DNA of 42,638 bases from Ruminiclostridium sp. (GTDB taxonomy: Bacteria > Bacillota > Clostridia > Oscillospirales > Ruminococcaceae): contig JAGAWN010000012.1 of NCBI GenBank assembly GCA_017941355.1, positions 1 through 42,638 of the forward strand, written 5' to 3'. A program made the position numbers and the translations under genes. The stretch's first letter is position 1. Each line of letters opens with the position of its first letter. This document shows, piece after piece, positions 23,812 through 32,944 of the stretch. Below the pieces are notes generated by a model. The model saw only the letters and a list, made by a program, of their open reading frames with translations. It was not told the DNA's origin and searched no databases.

Positions 23812-26444
23812 AAGACAAAGGATATGCAGCATTCAGGAAACGGCTGGATAAGCTGTTCGTTACACACGCAGACAGGTATGTTGTTACGGCTCTCATGAAA
23901 AACGGCAACGTGTTGTCGCTGAAATATTCAAGACTGGCAAAGCTGACAGAAAGTGTCGGCAAGCTGAAAGAACAATACCGGCTGAGGGACGGCGACAGAG
24001 TTCTTCTCCTGGAGCCGGTCATAGCAGACGCACTCATCAGCTTCCTTGCGCTTGCGGCAAATCACCTCACCGTCGTATTTGCCGACGCAGGCGTGCCGAA
24101 GAACGAGCTTGTCGTGCTGATCGGGCAAACGGAGGTCAGTGCTGTTTTTACCGACCGTAAAAGGCTGCCGCTTGTCGATTTCAAGACCGATGTCCCGATA
24201 TTTCAGTGCTTAGGTCTGAAAAACGAACTTGAACTGTTAAAGGGAGCCGTCTCTTCACACCCCGACTACGATCCCACTCCTGACAGCTGTGCCATCATAT
24301 TCTCCTCCGGCACTACATTACGTATGAAGCCTGTCGAAATATCATACAAGGCGCTGTCTCTTTCCGGCAAGCGTAATTTTCATGACATTCACCTGACTAA
24401 AGATCAGATTGATCTGCCAGCACTTATGGTATATCCTATGAGCCACATTTCGGGACTTGCCTGCTCCTTCGGATTCGTTATGTCGGGTATAACTGTTGCA
24501 TCGGTCGAAAATGTCGATTCAAGCTCACTGGTCAAGGCACTGCACGAATTTGACCCAGTGTCCTTCGGCATGGTGCCTAAGGTACTTGCGATATTTACCG
24601 ACAAGCTGCACGAACAGCTTTCGGCAAAGCATATCCTGCCGCTTTACACGGCTATGCGCAGGGTATCATCGTTTTTCCGTGTGAAGCTGCACTGCCGCGC
24701 AGTGGGAAGAGTGATAATGACGCCCTTCAGGCAAGCGCTTTTCGGCAGGAACCTTCGTACCATTCCCAGCGGCGGCGCTCCCTGTATTCCCGGAGTCTCG
24801 GAAGAAATGATGGACTTAGGTTTAGTTTTCATTGCGAATTATTCCTCCACCGAATGCGGAGTTCCTATCTGTCAGACTAACTTTACAAATTACGACTCGT
24901 ATGACAGCGTGGGAAAAGCCGACTGCGACAAGCGTATAAAGATAAAAATAAATGCTCCCGACAGTAACGGTATCGGTGAAATATATGTTAAAACAGCCTA
25001 CGGCATGAATGGCTATTACAATGATCCCGAGCTTACCGCACAGGCTATGGACGGCGGCTGGTTCAGGACCGGAGATAACGGCTTTATTGACAAGCGGGGA
25101 AATCTTCATATAAGCGGCAGGAGCAAGGACAGCATTCTCCTTGCAAGCGGCAAAAAAGTTTCACCCGATGACCTCGAATTGCTTATCTTCACAGAAGTAG
25201 GAAATGAAGTCTCGCTTTCGGTGGTCGGCGTTCCCGACAGCGAGGCAGGATGCGATATGATATATATTTTCATAGCCGACAAGGATCTTAAAGCAGAGGA
25301 GAAAAAGCAGCTTTCAGATAAAATTCGCGCATGGCAGCGGCGTGAAGCGGGACTTTATCCCATAACGGGAATAGAGTTCATCAGCGAGCTTCCCAAGACC
25401 TCTATCGGAAAGGTCAGGCGAAACGAGTTAAGAAAGCTCGTCACCGGGGGAAGGACCTCGGACAGTTCTGCGGCGGGTATAGTCGGAGCTGTCAGGGAAA
25501 GCCCGAACGAAGAGCAGAATGCGGCATTGCCATCTGCCGACGTTCTTGAAAAGGTCAACGAGATAGTGATGCGCTGTGCAGGTATAAAAGAACCGCTTAC
25601 AGGCTATGAGGATCTTACAAATGATCTCGGCATAGACTCGCTGACGATGATGGAGATCTGCACCGAGATCGAAAACACCTACGGCGTATTTATCGGCAAT
25701 TATCTTTTACTTCTCCCCAATACCATCGAGATAAGCGAATACATAAAAGACCCTTTTTTCGTCAACACTGCTGAACAGACAAAAAAGGCCACAAGGTTCA
25801 AGGCAGGTGATTTTCCGAAAAAGAGAAAGCTCGTCCACAAGCTGGCGTTCAGACTTGCGGGAAAGATTTTCTTTAATAGTATGGATTTTGAGGTCACAGG
25901 GCTTGAAAATATTGTCAAGGGCGAAAGCTATATCTACTGCCCAAACCACCAGACCCATGCCGATGGCTTGTGGGTATGGACTGCGCTGGACGATAAGTGT
26001 CCCGATATTGACAGCATCGGCTGTATGGCGAAAAAGGAACACCTCGATGCCGCACGGACAAGATTCATGCTTACCGCACTCGGCGGCATACCCGTTGACA
26101 GAGCAGGCAATACCACCGATTCGTTCGAGCGTTCGCTTGAATTTATCCGTGAGGGAAACAGCTTTCTTATCCACCCCGAGGGCACACGCACCCGTGACGG
26201 CAGTCTCGGCAGCTTTAAGCAGGGTGCCGCAATGCTCTCAAAAGCAACGGGAGTGAGCATCGTCCCCGTAGCGATTAGCGGCGGATTTGAAGCTTGGCCT
26301 TACAACAAAACGCTCCCGAGCTTCAGAGATGAACAAGGCAGAAAACGCAGAATAGAAATACATTTTTGCGATCCGATCTCTCCCGAGGAAAAGACCCCCG
26401 AAGAAATTACGGAACTTGCCCGCAGGGAGATCGAGGGTCTTTGA
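23808..26444 (+). CDS. Trifunctional acyl-AMP ligase - acyl carrier protein - PlsC acyltransferase
   Basis: This 878-aa fusion has an adenylation domain (about 1-550) with IIFSSGTTLRMKPVEIS, YSSTECGVPI and GGWFRTGDNGF, and a carrier domain (about 570-650) with the phosphopantetheine Ser in DLGIDSLTMM. A PlsC/LPLAT acyltransferase follows (about 690-878) with NHQTHADG (HxxxxD) and EGTRTRDG. It should activate a fatty acid, load it on its own ACP and transfer it to a lysophospholipid or other alcohol. E. coli Aas combines the PlsC and ligase functions in the opposite order, without a fused ACP. A noncanonical SSGTTLRMKP loop replaces SSGTTGxPK. Confidence 0.9.
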   Translation: MKDKGYAAFRKRLDKLFVTHADRYVVTALMKNGNVLSLKYSRLAKLTESVGKLKEQYRLRDGDRVLLLEPVIADALISFLALAANHLTVVFADAGVPKNELVVLIGQTEVSAVFTDRKRLPLVDFKTDVPIFQCLGLKNELELLKGAVSSHPDYDPTPDSCAIIFSSGTTLRMKPVEISYKALSLSGKRNFHDIHLTKDQIDLPALMVYPMSHISGLACSFGFVMSGITVASVENVDSSSLVKALHEFDPVSFGMVPKVLAIFTDKLHEQLSAKHILPLYTAMRRVSSFFRVKLHCRAVGRVIMTPFRQALFGRNLRTIPSGGAPCIPGVSEEMMDLGLVFIANYSSTECGVPICQTNFTNYDSYDSVGKADCDKRIKIKINAPDSNGIGEIYVKTAYGMNGYYNDPELTAQAMDGGWFRTGDNGFIDKRGNLHISGRSKDSILLASGKKVSPDDLELLIFTEVGNEVSLSVVGVPDSEAGCDMIYIFIADKDLKAEEKKQLSDKIRAWQRREAGLYPITGIEFISELPKTSIGKVRRNELRKLVTGGRTSDSSAAGIVGAVRESPNEEQNAALPSADVLEKVNEIVMRCAGIKEPLTGYEDLTNDLGIDSLTMMEICTEIENTYGVFIGNYLLLLPNTIEISEYIKDPFFVNTAEQTKKATRFKAGDFPKKRKLVHKLAFRLAGKIFFNSMDFEVTGLENIVKGESYIYCPNHQTHADGLWVWTALDDKCPDIDSIGCMAKKEHLDAARTRFMLTALGGIPVDRAGNTTDSFERSLEFIREGNSFLIHPEGTRTRDGSLGSFKQGAAMLSKATGVSIVPVAISGGFEAWPYNKTLPSFRDEQGRKRRIEIHFCDPISPEEKTPEEITELARREIEGL

Positions 26445-26559
26445 TATAGTTACAGATAGGGTGTATATCAGCTTTGCTTACATCGGGAACAGATATAACG
26501 ACAGCTATGACCGATTTCATCCACGCGTTTATCCCGACACTTACAATACCGAATAACAA

Positions 26560-26586
26560 AACAGGGCTCCGATATGGAGTCCTGTT
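26560..26586. terminator. Bidirectional terminator after the acyl-ligase gene and operon C
   Basis: Arms AACAGGGCTCC and GGAGTCCTGTT (one mismatch) surround a GATAT loop. Convergent genes end on both sides, at 26444 and 26597. The gap 26445-26596 holds no supported gene. Confidence 0.75.
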
Positions 26587-26596
26587 ATTGCTATTA

Positions 26597-26824
26597 TCAG
26601 CTTCTGTCAGCCAATTTGTATTCTACCCACATCTCAAGCATTTTCCCATAGTGCTCGTCTTCTGTTTCAAGATCCACGCCCAGCTCTAAAAGCATATTTT
26701 CCCATACACTTGCCTCGCCTCTGCTTCTGTACGCATTGTTCACATCGTTTTTCGTGGAGTATGCCATACAGGTTTCCATTGCGGATATTGCTTTCTGCCT
26801 GATCTCGTCAATGCTGAATTCCAT
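26597..26824 (-). CDS. Unknown small helical protein (75 aa)
   Basis: The start at MEFSIDEIRQKA has GGGGG upstream; the longer ORF does not. The protein is acidic and helical (SVWENMLLELGVDLETEDEH). It is the last gene of operon C, 10 bases after the 371-aa gene. No family recognised. Confidence 0.62.
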   Translation of the reverse strand: MEFSIDEIRQKAISAMETCMAYSTKNDVNNAYRSRGEASVWENMLLELGVDLETEDEHYGKMLEMWVEYKLADRS

Positions 26825-26834
26825 AAGTTCCCCC

Positions 26835-27950
26835 TTAATAATTGCCGCTGTACACATCAGTTATAACTTCCGCGCCGCTCTTGGCTGCGGAGATCAAATC
26901 TATCAGCATACTCTCTATATCGTCCAGCAAGTCGGAATATGTCGAACCGTACAGTCCGATCATATTGTCCGGCTCCCTTTCGTCATCTTCAGGGCTGGGA
27001 ACATGGATGTTATACCTGCTCAGGACATCTTCAAAAGCATCCAGCACCCTTGAAGCCCCATCGTGAGTATAGATCTTCTTGCCGGGTATTGCCTCATGAT
27101 GCGCCGACATTCCTTCCATAGTAAGGTGCATTCCCAGCTTGAAGCCCTTTGCGAATTCGTTGTAAAGCTGCATACTGCAAATGTCGTTGCTCATTTCGGA
27201 TACTCTTTCAACGAGACCCTTTGCGTGCGGAAAGAGCTTGATTATCTCCTCCTTATCCTTTATCATTTCGTTCGTTTGAGCTCTGATCTCATCCCACAGC
27301 GGACCGGGTTCACCGGCGGTATCAAGTCTTCCGTAGTAGAAAGCTCTCAACGCCTCTGTATCCTTAGTGCCAAAGTTTCCTTTCATCCCATCATCGATAG
27401 CGATCAGCTTAGGCACCGTACCGTCATTTGCGGCTTTGACAGCCTGCTCCCATGTACTTATGTCAGTAAACACCGGTGCGTATGTCGAGAGCTCCTTTTC
27501 ATCGGGATAATGTACAGCGAGATATACCGCCAGAGCGTTATACTCTTCCTGATACCTGTCCGTGTACGCACAAGGATTTGGATACCCCGTTATAATAGAA
27601 GCTCTTATGCGCATCGAGGACTTTAAGGCTTCGGGGGTTATTACTTCTTGATATGCCGAGGCTTTGCCTGAATATTTCGGATTGTACAAATAAGCCTCGA
27701 TAGACCATATAGTATCGTTCTCCACATAAAGGTCAGCTTCATCGCTGTCAAAATATTCGGAATCCGCCGTTACCTCTATCCTTGTCGATATTCTGCCATT
27801 TATGCCATTATTACGGCATATCTCGGATATAGTGCGCGGAACAGCTTCTTTCAGCACATCAAGATCATTGCCAAAGATGTCCGTCTCAAAATGGGCATTT
27901 TTTTCGTTCTCGACCTCGATTTTAATAGTAAATTCCTTTATTTCACTCAT
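26835..27950 (-). CDS. Unknown protein of the ParB operon (371 aa)
   Basis: The start is placed at MSEIKEFTIKIEVEN, with AAAGGAA upstream. The protein has a beta-rich N-terminal half, a segment FAKGFKLGMHLTMEGMSAHH, and a C-terminal acidic part with HVPSPEDDEREPDNMIGLYG and SDLLDDIESMLIDLI. Such helical C-terminal segments recur in unnamed proteins of Firmicute mobile elements. It follows parB directly, so it may assist partition or replication control. I cannot assign a function. Confidence 0.68.
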   Translation of the reverse strand: MSEIKEFTIKIEVENEKNAHFETDIFGNDLDVLKEAVPRTISEICRNNGINGRISTRIEVTADSEYFDSDEADLYVENDTIWSIEAYLYNPKYSGKASAYQEVITPEALKSSMRIRASIITGYPNPCAYTDRYQEEYNALAVYLAVHYPDEKELSTYAPVFTDISTWEQAVKAANDGTVPKLIAIDDGMKGNFGTKDTEALRAFYYGRLDTAGEPGPLWDEIRAQTNEMIKDKEEIIKLFPHAKGLVERVSEMSNDICSMQLYNEFAKGFKLGMHLTMEGMSAHHEAIPGKKIYTHDGASRVLDAFEDVLSRYNIHVPSPEDDEREPDNMIGLYGSTYSDLLDDIESMLIDLISAAKSGAEVITDVYSGNY

Positions 27951-28027
27951 AACAGTTCCTTTCTGACAGAATGTACGGGAGCAGCTGCCCCCGTACATCG
28001 AATATTGCTATCTTTTACCTTATAAAA

Positions 28028-29689
28028 TCAGCTTGCAAGCAGTTCCTCATCGTCCTCCTCGTCTTCATCGGCATTACCGCCGCCAAACGGGAAGTCATCC
28101 GTTGCCTGTTCGTCTTCCTCATAATCCTCCTCATATTCATCGTAATAGTCCTCGTCATCATAGTCATCGGATTCTCCAGAATCGCCGCTGTCGCCGGAAT
28201 CACCGGACGGCTTAAGAATTGCCGCTGCCTCTGCAAATAAGGCGTGCGAACCGTCTCTTAAAGCCTTTTCGTCATCGGAAAGAGCATATCCGAGTGCTAC
28301 GAGCGTATCGTAGATGATCTCAAGGGTTTTGTTTACATCATACGAAAGGTTATAGCCTCTGTAATTCTCCTTCTCACTGTCTCTGAGTTCCGAGTAAGCG
28401 TAATACAGCAAAGCCTTCTCGGGTGAGCCTTCAACAGCCTGAGCAACCATTTCGTGGGTTATCTCTCCGTCCTCCGGCTTGACAAGCCCCAAAAGGTCTT
28501 TATATGCCGCCCTGTCGAAGCTCGTGTACTTGTCATGAGAATAGTTCAGAAGCAGAGCGACCGCCTTAAGATTCTTCTTTATAACCGTAGCGCTGCACTT
28601 GCTGATAAACTCAACTCTGCACTGATATGCAGCCTTTTCAAGTTCAGCGAACTTTTCGGCAAGCGCCTCCATTTGGGCTTTCTTTGCTTCCTCGGATGCC
28701 TTTTTGATCTTCTGGGCCGCTGTAGGCTCGGGAGCATCGTTAAACAGGAAAGTATCACCGTTATTGTCGAATACGCAGTAATATATCTGCTCACCGGCGG
28801 GATAGCCGTGATCCTTGATAAACTGCTTTATCGCTTCTTCGGTAAGCTCTTCGACATCCAGCTCGTTCTTATTGGCGGTATCATCACCGTGATAGGAGTA
28901 CCGCTCACACTTTTTCGGCTTGAAACCCATTTTGCGAAGCAGCGGCTTTATTATAGCTTTTTTCTTCTTCGCTTCCTGCTTATTGAGCACAGTGCGGAGC
29001 TTGTAAACGAAGCTGTCGGTTCCTATACACTCCAGAAGACCGTTTCTGTCATCAATGTCATCGACCTCATTCAGTCTGTTCAGATCGGTAATAGATACCT
29101 GCCGAGCAGTACAAGCTTTAACAAGTTTACCCTGGTCAAGCTGATTGTACTTAATGCTGTTGCTTACTTTTGTGCGACTGAAGCCTGTCCTTTTTGAAAC
29201 CTCATCGACCGAGCCGAGATTATCGAACATAAGCTGGAACCCCTTTGCCTGCTCAAGAACGGTCAGATTGCTGCGGTGAACATTCTCGTTCATCATAACT
29301 TCAAGCTGTTCTTCGGGCGTGAGATCGACGATAACGCACGGAAGCTCGGCAAGACCGGCGATCTCTGCCGCTGCACGTCTGCGATGTCCTGCAATAATGC
29401 GGTACTTCATCTCTCCGTTCTCATCTGTTTCCCACGGAACGACCATAAGGTTCTGGAGTATGCGCTTAGTCTGCCTGATATTGTCGGCAAGCTCGGTAAG
29501 GTCTCCCAGCTCCTTGCGGGGGTTGTCGGGGTGAGGATACAGCCTGCCAATGGGGAGATACACGATCTGCTCCTTAACGACCTCAACAGGCGCATCAGCT
29601 GTCTCGCTCTCTGCGCTCTCCGCATCAACAGTTGTTGTGCCGATCACTTCTTCATTTTCTTCCATGATTGTGCTGTCAGTGAAATCCAT
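28028..29689 (-). CDS. ParB-like partition/nucleoid protein with acidic tail
   Basis: This 553-aa protein has a ParB N-terminal domain (about 45-140) with LYPHPDNPRKELGDL, RIIAGHRRRAAAEIAGL and MMNENVHRSNLT, followed by a helix-turn-helix (VDEVSKRTGFSRTKVSNSI). The GHRRR motif is the CTP/DNA-contact loop of ParB. The C-terminal 60 residues are almost all Asp, Glu, Ser, Gly and Tyr. No ParA ATPase is visible in the window. ParB-like proteins serve partition, transcription control or defence. RBS AAGGAGAA, with promoter element C about 72 bases upstream. Confidence 0.85.
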   Translation of the reverse strand: MDFTDSTIMEENEEVIGTTTVDAESAESETADAPVEVVKEQIVYLPIGRLYPHPDNPRKELGDLTELADNIRQTKRILQNLMVVPWETDENGEMKYRIIAGHRRRAAAEIAGLAELPCVIVDLTPEEQLEVMMNENVHRSNLTVLEQAKGFQLMFDNLGSVDEVSKRTGFSRTKVSNSIKYNQLDQGKLVKACTARQVSITDLNRLNEVDDIDDRNGLLECIGTDSFVYKLRTVLNKQEAKKKKAIIKPLLRKMGFKPKKCERYSYHGDDTANKNELDVEELTEEAIKQFIKDHGYPAGEQIYYCVFDNNGDTFLFNDAPEPTAAQKIKKASEEAKKAQMEALAEKFAELEKAAYQCRVEFISKCSATVIKKNLKAVALLLNYSHDKYTSFDRAAYKDLLGLVKPEDGEITHEMVAQAVEGSPEKALLYYAYSELRDSEKENYRGYNLSYDVNKTLEIIYDTLVALGYALSDDEKALRDGSHALFAEAAAILKPSGDSGDSGDSGESDDYDDEDYYDEYEEDYEEDEQATDDFPFGGGNADEDEEDDEELLAS

Positions 29690-29760
29690 AATAAATTCTC
29701 CTTTTCAGTAATTCCGAAGTGCCAAACAAGGCACTTTTCACTTATAATAGCAATATGTCA

Positions 29761-29820
29761 ACTCCGTTCGTCAATATATCGCTGTACTTATATTATGATT
29801 ACGGGAGAGGTACGATTAGA
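29761..29820 (-). promoter_or_regulatory. Shared backbone promoter element, copy C (before parB)
   Basis: Minus strand: TCTAAT (29815-29820), 17 bases, CATAAT within CGTAATCATAATATA (29789-29803), 16 bases, then GACGAACGGAGT (29761-29772). It lies between the terminator of the AAA-ATPase gene and parB. Confidence 0.72.
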
Positions 29821-29849
29821 AAGTGTGTCGTTATAAGAATAGTAAAAAA

Positions 29850-29875
29850 GAAAGCAGCCGTTATAGACTGCTTTC
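29850..29875 (-). terminator. Terminator of the nuclease/AAA-ATPase unit
   Basis: GAAAGCAG and CTGCTTTC arms, followed on the minus strand by CTTTTTT. It lies about 65 bases after the stop of the AAA-ATPase gene and 30 bases before promoter element C. Confidence 0.78.
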
Positions 29876-29939
29876 CTTTTATTATGCTGTTATGCTTTTG
29901 TTAATATTATTCCCTGATTTGGATATTACACGTTTTACG

Positions 29940-31508
29940 CTATTCAACCACTTTCCATTCTGCCAGTATCCTCTTCTTTGAATCAAATGTTGCACCGATC
30001 TTGAACAATTTTCTCGAATCGGCAGCGAACGGCAACGAATAACCTTTATCCTCGATCTGTTTCAATGCTTCATCCGCAGATACATCTCTTTTGAATTCAA
30101 AGATGTAAACATATCTGGGTGTTTCTACCTTGCAATCTATACGACCCGCGAAGGTATGAACCTCACACTCAGCCAAATGACCCAACAGCGTGAAAACCAG
30201 GTATATGACTGTCTGAAAATAGTGCTCAAACGGATCATCTTCTTTTGTGTACGGTATGCTTGCGAACAGTGCCACGAGGTAATCATGGATACCGTCCAGA
30301 TCTCTGTTCTCGACCAACCGATTCAAGGAGAATATATCCTTTCCGGAACCGGATCCGCAATCTGATACATATTCCGGCATCATACTTTCAAGGAAGCCAT
30401 ACTTTACTTCCATATTCGGATATGCAAGCGTATATTCTCTGCTCCTGCGGTCATAACCGGCAATTGTCAGATAGCCTGTCTGGTAGAGAAGCGGGATCAG
30501 CGAAAGATCATCTCCGCTGTAGTCCTTCAGCATACTTTCACTTGCGTACAAAGACTTATTATCGAGTTTACGAATGTCAAAGTTACTCTGTTTCAGTTTC
30601 TTCACAAGGAAAGCCGGTGTACCCGTTTCGTACCAATATGCTCCGAAATCTCTTTCAAAAAAAGCTTTAAGCACACTGAACGGGTTATATACACTCACTC
30701 CATTCGGATTGAAGCGATAGCCGTCATACTGTTCCTTCAGAGCGACAAGACAGTCGCTTTCCGATATTTCCTGTGTTTCCGCCAGCTCCTTGATTTCAGT
30801 TTTGAAGTATTTTCTCAATTCTTCATCTGTAATACCGCATATCCCAGAGAATTCCGCATTTAGTGAAATGTCATTAAGCTGGTTGAGGTCGCTGAATATA
30901 CTTACTTTATGAAATTTCGTAACACCTGTGATAAAAACAAAGCGAATATATTCATCAAAGCTCTTCAAAGTGCTGAAAAAGGCTCTGAACACTTCTTTGT
31001 TGTGTTTCTGTATTCCGATATCGTCAGCGACATCAAGAAACGGCTTATCATACTCGTCAACAAGAACCACACAACCAAGATTCTTCTTTTGACTTGCGGT
31101 TATCAGCAGATTACGGAAACGTTCACCGAGGGAACCGACAGCGGTGACATCATACTCTTTTTCCCATCGCCTTAGCTGCTCGTCAAGTATATCCTCAAGC
31201 CCGTTCTCGTTCCTGTAGTTCTGTCCGTTGAAATCAAAACAAAACACAGGATACTCTTTCCAAGCATTCGCTCTATCAGCCTCAAGTTCGGATATAGCAA
31301 GGTCCTTAAATAACTCCTGCTTACCTTCCCAATATGCTTTCAATGTGGACACAAGCAGACTTTTACCGAATCTGCGCGGTCGGATAAAGAAATACTGCTC
31401 GCCGGAATGTTTCAGTTTATATATATACTCAGTTTTATCAATATAAAGGAAGTTGTTATTTCTGAGTCCGGTAAAGCTTTGTACTCCTATAGGCAGCTTT
31501 TGACCCAT
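29940..31508 (-). CDS. AAA-ATPase-like protein with PD-(D/E)XK nuclease domain (DUF1703 type)
   Basis: This 522-aa protein begins MGQKLPIGVQSFTGLRNNNF, then FIRPRRFGKSLLVSTLK, the variant P-loop of this family (residues 43-56), and VVLVDEYDKPFLD as Walker B (about 150). Near the C-terminus YVYIFEFKRDVSADEALKQI fits a PD-(D/E)XK nuclease core. Such genes are frequent, multi-copy and mobile-associated in gut Firmicutes and Bacteroidetes; the role is unproven and defence is possible. RBS AAAGGAAAA. It follows the Rpn-like gene without its own promoter. Confidence 0.85.
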   Translation of the reverse strand: MGQKLPIGVQSFTGLRNNNFLYIDKTEYIYKLKHSGEQYFFIRPRRFGKSLLVSTLKAYWEGKQELFKDLAISELEADRANAWKEYPVFCFDFNGQNYRNENGLEDILDEQLRRWEKEYDVTAVGSLGERFRNLLITASQKKNLGCVVLVDEYDKPFLDVADDIGIQKHNKEVFRAFFSTLKSFDEYIRFVFITGVTKFHKVSIFSDLNQLNDISLNAEFSGICGITDEELRKYFKTEIKELAETQEISESDCLVALKEQYDGYRFNPNGVSVYNPFSVLKAFFERDFGAYWYETGTPAFLVKKLKQSNFDIRKLDNKSLYASESMLKDYSGDDLSLIPLLYQTGYLTIAGYDRRSREYTLAYPNMEVKYGFLESMMPEYVSDCGSGSGKDIFSLNRLVENRDLDGIHDYLVALFASIPYTKEDDPFEHYFQTVIYLVFTLLGHLAECEVHTFAGRIDCKVETPRYVYIFEFKRDVSADEALKQIEDKGYSLPFAADSRKLFKIGATFDSKKRILAEWKVVE

Positions 31509-31574
31509 TTGTTCGTTTTCCTTTCAGATAACTCATTCTGAACAACAACTTTTTTAAAGGGCATCACTACCCAT

Positions 31575-32369
31575 TTATGCTGTCTTTCCTTCTGCAAGAG
31601 CTTTGACTTCTTCTACCGAAAGATCGGAACTCTGAGCTATTTCCTCATAGGACAGCTTTCCAATCTCGAGAAGCTTTAATGCCACCTCTCTATTTCTTTC
31701 ATATATAGCTTCTTCGGTCGCTTCCTTGTTAAGCTTATCCATTATCTCACACACGGCATCATTACCCCTTTCATCATTCTTCAAAAAGTCAACTTTTTCA
31801 GCAAGAACACTGTAATTCATCTCACCCGGCTCTTTGCACTTAAAATCGTGTATAAGTTTACCGAGGGGAGATTTACCATCCTCATAGCTTCCGTTTACAT
31901 AGATTATATGGGAGCCATCCCCGAAAAGTGTCTGCATTTCAAGGACTGTTCTCTCGATATGATAGATCGGAAGTCCCATACCCAGCGCATCCGTTTCTGT
32001 TATGAAGATAACATAGCTGTCCTTGATCTCGCTGAACTTCTGCTTCTTTTTCAGCATTTTTGTATCCATCATGCTGCTGTGGTATCTTGCACGACGGCAC
32101 TCGCTGCCGTCTTTTGCTCGCTGCACCTCGATATCGTATTCCTTGCCGGAACTATCCTTGGCATAGATATCCAGCCTGATAGAACGGTCGATAAGGTTCT
32201 TGTACTCCCTTTGAGCTACTACCTCAGTCACGACCATATCGGATCGGTTCAAAATGATGTTCAGCACAAGCTGAGTACCCTCGATATTTCCGTCAAAGGC
32301 TGCCGACATGAATGTATCATCCATAAGCCGGAAGTCTTTTATTGCCTGCTTGTATTTTTCCTTATTCAT
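31575..32369 (-). CDS. Rpn/PD-(D/E)XK nuclease-family transposase-like protein
   Basis: This 264-aa protein starts with DDTFMSAAFDGNIEGTQLVL, then IDRSIRLDIYAKDSSGKEYD and IEVQRAKDG, where Asp and the EVQ triad form the PD-(D/E)XK core of Rpn-like proteins. The C-terminal part is helical and ends in an HTH-like SYEEIAQSSDLSVEEVKAL. Rpn proteins are DNA nucleases that promote RecA-independent recombination and some act in phage defence. It has its own sigma-A promoter at 32391-32419 and precedes the AAA-ATPase gene. Confidence 0.82.
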   Translation of the reverse strand: MNKEKYKQAIKDFRLMDDTFMSAAFDGNIEGTQLVLNIILNRSDMVVTEVVAQREYKNLIDRSIRLDIYAKDSSGKEYDIEVQRAKDGSECRRARYHSSMMDTKMLKKKQKFSEIKDSYVIFITETDALGMGLPIYHIERTVLEMQTLFGDGSHIIYVNGSYEDGKSPLGKLIHDFKCKEPGEMNYSVLAEKVDFLKNDERGNDAVCEIMDKLNKEATEEAIYERNREVALKLLEIGKLSYEEIAQSSDLSVEEVKALAEGKTA

Positions 32370-32390
32370 ACATTCACCGCCTTCTAATTA

Positions 32391-32419
32391 ATTATACCAT
32401 ATTTCCCGGTAAAAATCAA
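32391..32419 (-). promoter_or_regulatory. Sigma-A promoter of the Rpn-like nuclease
   Basis: Minus strand: TTGATT (32414-32419), 17 bases, TATAAT (32391-32396). It is distinct from the shared backbone elements. Confidence 0.72.
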
Positions 32420-32462
32420 TACTTTAACATCTTTTATATCTCATACATGGTCTTGTCATTTA

Positions 32463-32627
32463 TCATATCTTCATATGCCTCCAGTATCTCTTTTCCCGTT
32501 CAACATCATCGGTGTCAAGATCGATAACAGAATAGTTGACAGATCTGCTGGTTGCATATACCTTTTCAACCATTCCACCGCGAACAATAATGTCTACAAA
32601 AATCGGGGCTTCTTCAGATTGAGCCAC
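32463..32627 (-). CDS. Short unknown protein (54 aa, GTG start)
   Basis: The frame reads MAQSEEAPIFVDIIVRGGMV, then EKVYATSRSVNYSVIDLDTD, ending in a charged helix. The GTG start abuts the stop (TGA) of the upstream 99-aa gene, so translation is probably coupled. The pattern (strand, GGMVEKVYA, VIDLDTDD) resembles a widespread class of short mobile-element proteins with no known role. It is the last gene of operon D. Confidence 0.68.
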   Translation of the reverse strand: MAQSEEAPIFVDIIVRGGMVEKVYATSRSVNYSVIDLDTDDVEREKRYWRHMKI

Positions 32628-32927
32628 TCAGCACGCCTCCTTTATTGAATACGGGCAGTCCATGCTTCCGCAGCCGCCGTTCAGATAGCAGGGAGTCTGC
32701 TCATTTTCGTCAGCAAATTGCGGAATACAGGTCTCAAACTGCATATTAGTCTGCAAATACGCCGAAATCATATTCTTCAGTTCATCCAGATGACAGTCGA
32801 TCCAGTCAAGCTGCGACCGTTTGAACGGTGCATTAGCTTCCAGCGGCAGCATCGAGCGTATCAGCTGGTACATATAGAAGTCTATATTCCTCTGTCTTTC
32901 CTTTGAATACTCATAGAAATCCTTCAT
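32628..32927 (-). CDS. Unknown protein with Cys-rich tail (99 aa)
   Basis: A helical N-terminal part is followed by ETCIPQF ... TPCYLNGGC and GSMDCPYSIKEAC. The C-x12-C-x5-C-x4-C-P pattern parallels that of 16658-17068 (C-x10-C-x5-C-x4-C-P). Both may bind one metal ion or cluster. RBS AGGAGG. It lies in operon D. Confidence 0.7.
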   Translation of the reverse strand: MKDFYEYSKERQRNIDFYMYQLIRSMLPLEANAPFKRSQLDWIDCHLDELKNMISAYLQTNMQFETCIPQFADENEQTPCYLNGGCGSMDCPYSIKEAC

Positions 32928-32944
32928 TTTACTTTCCTCCTGTT

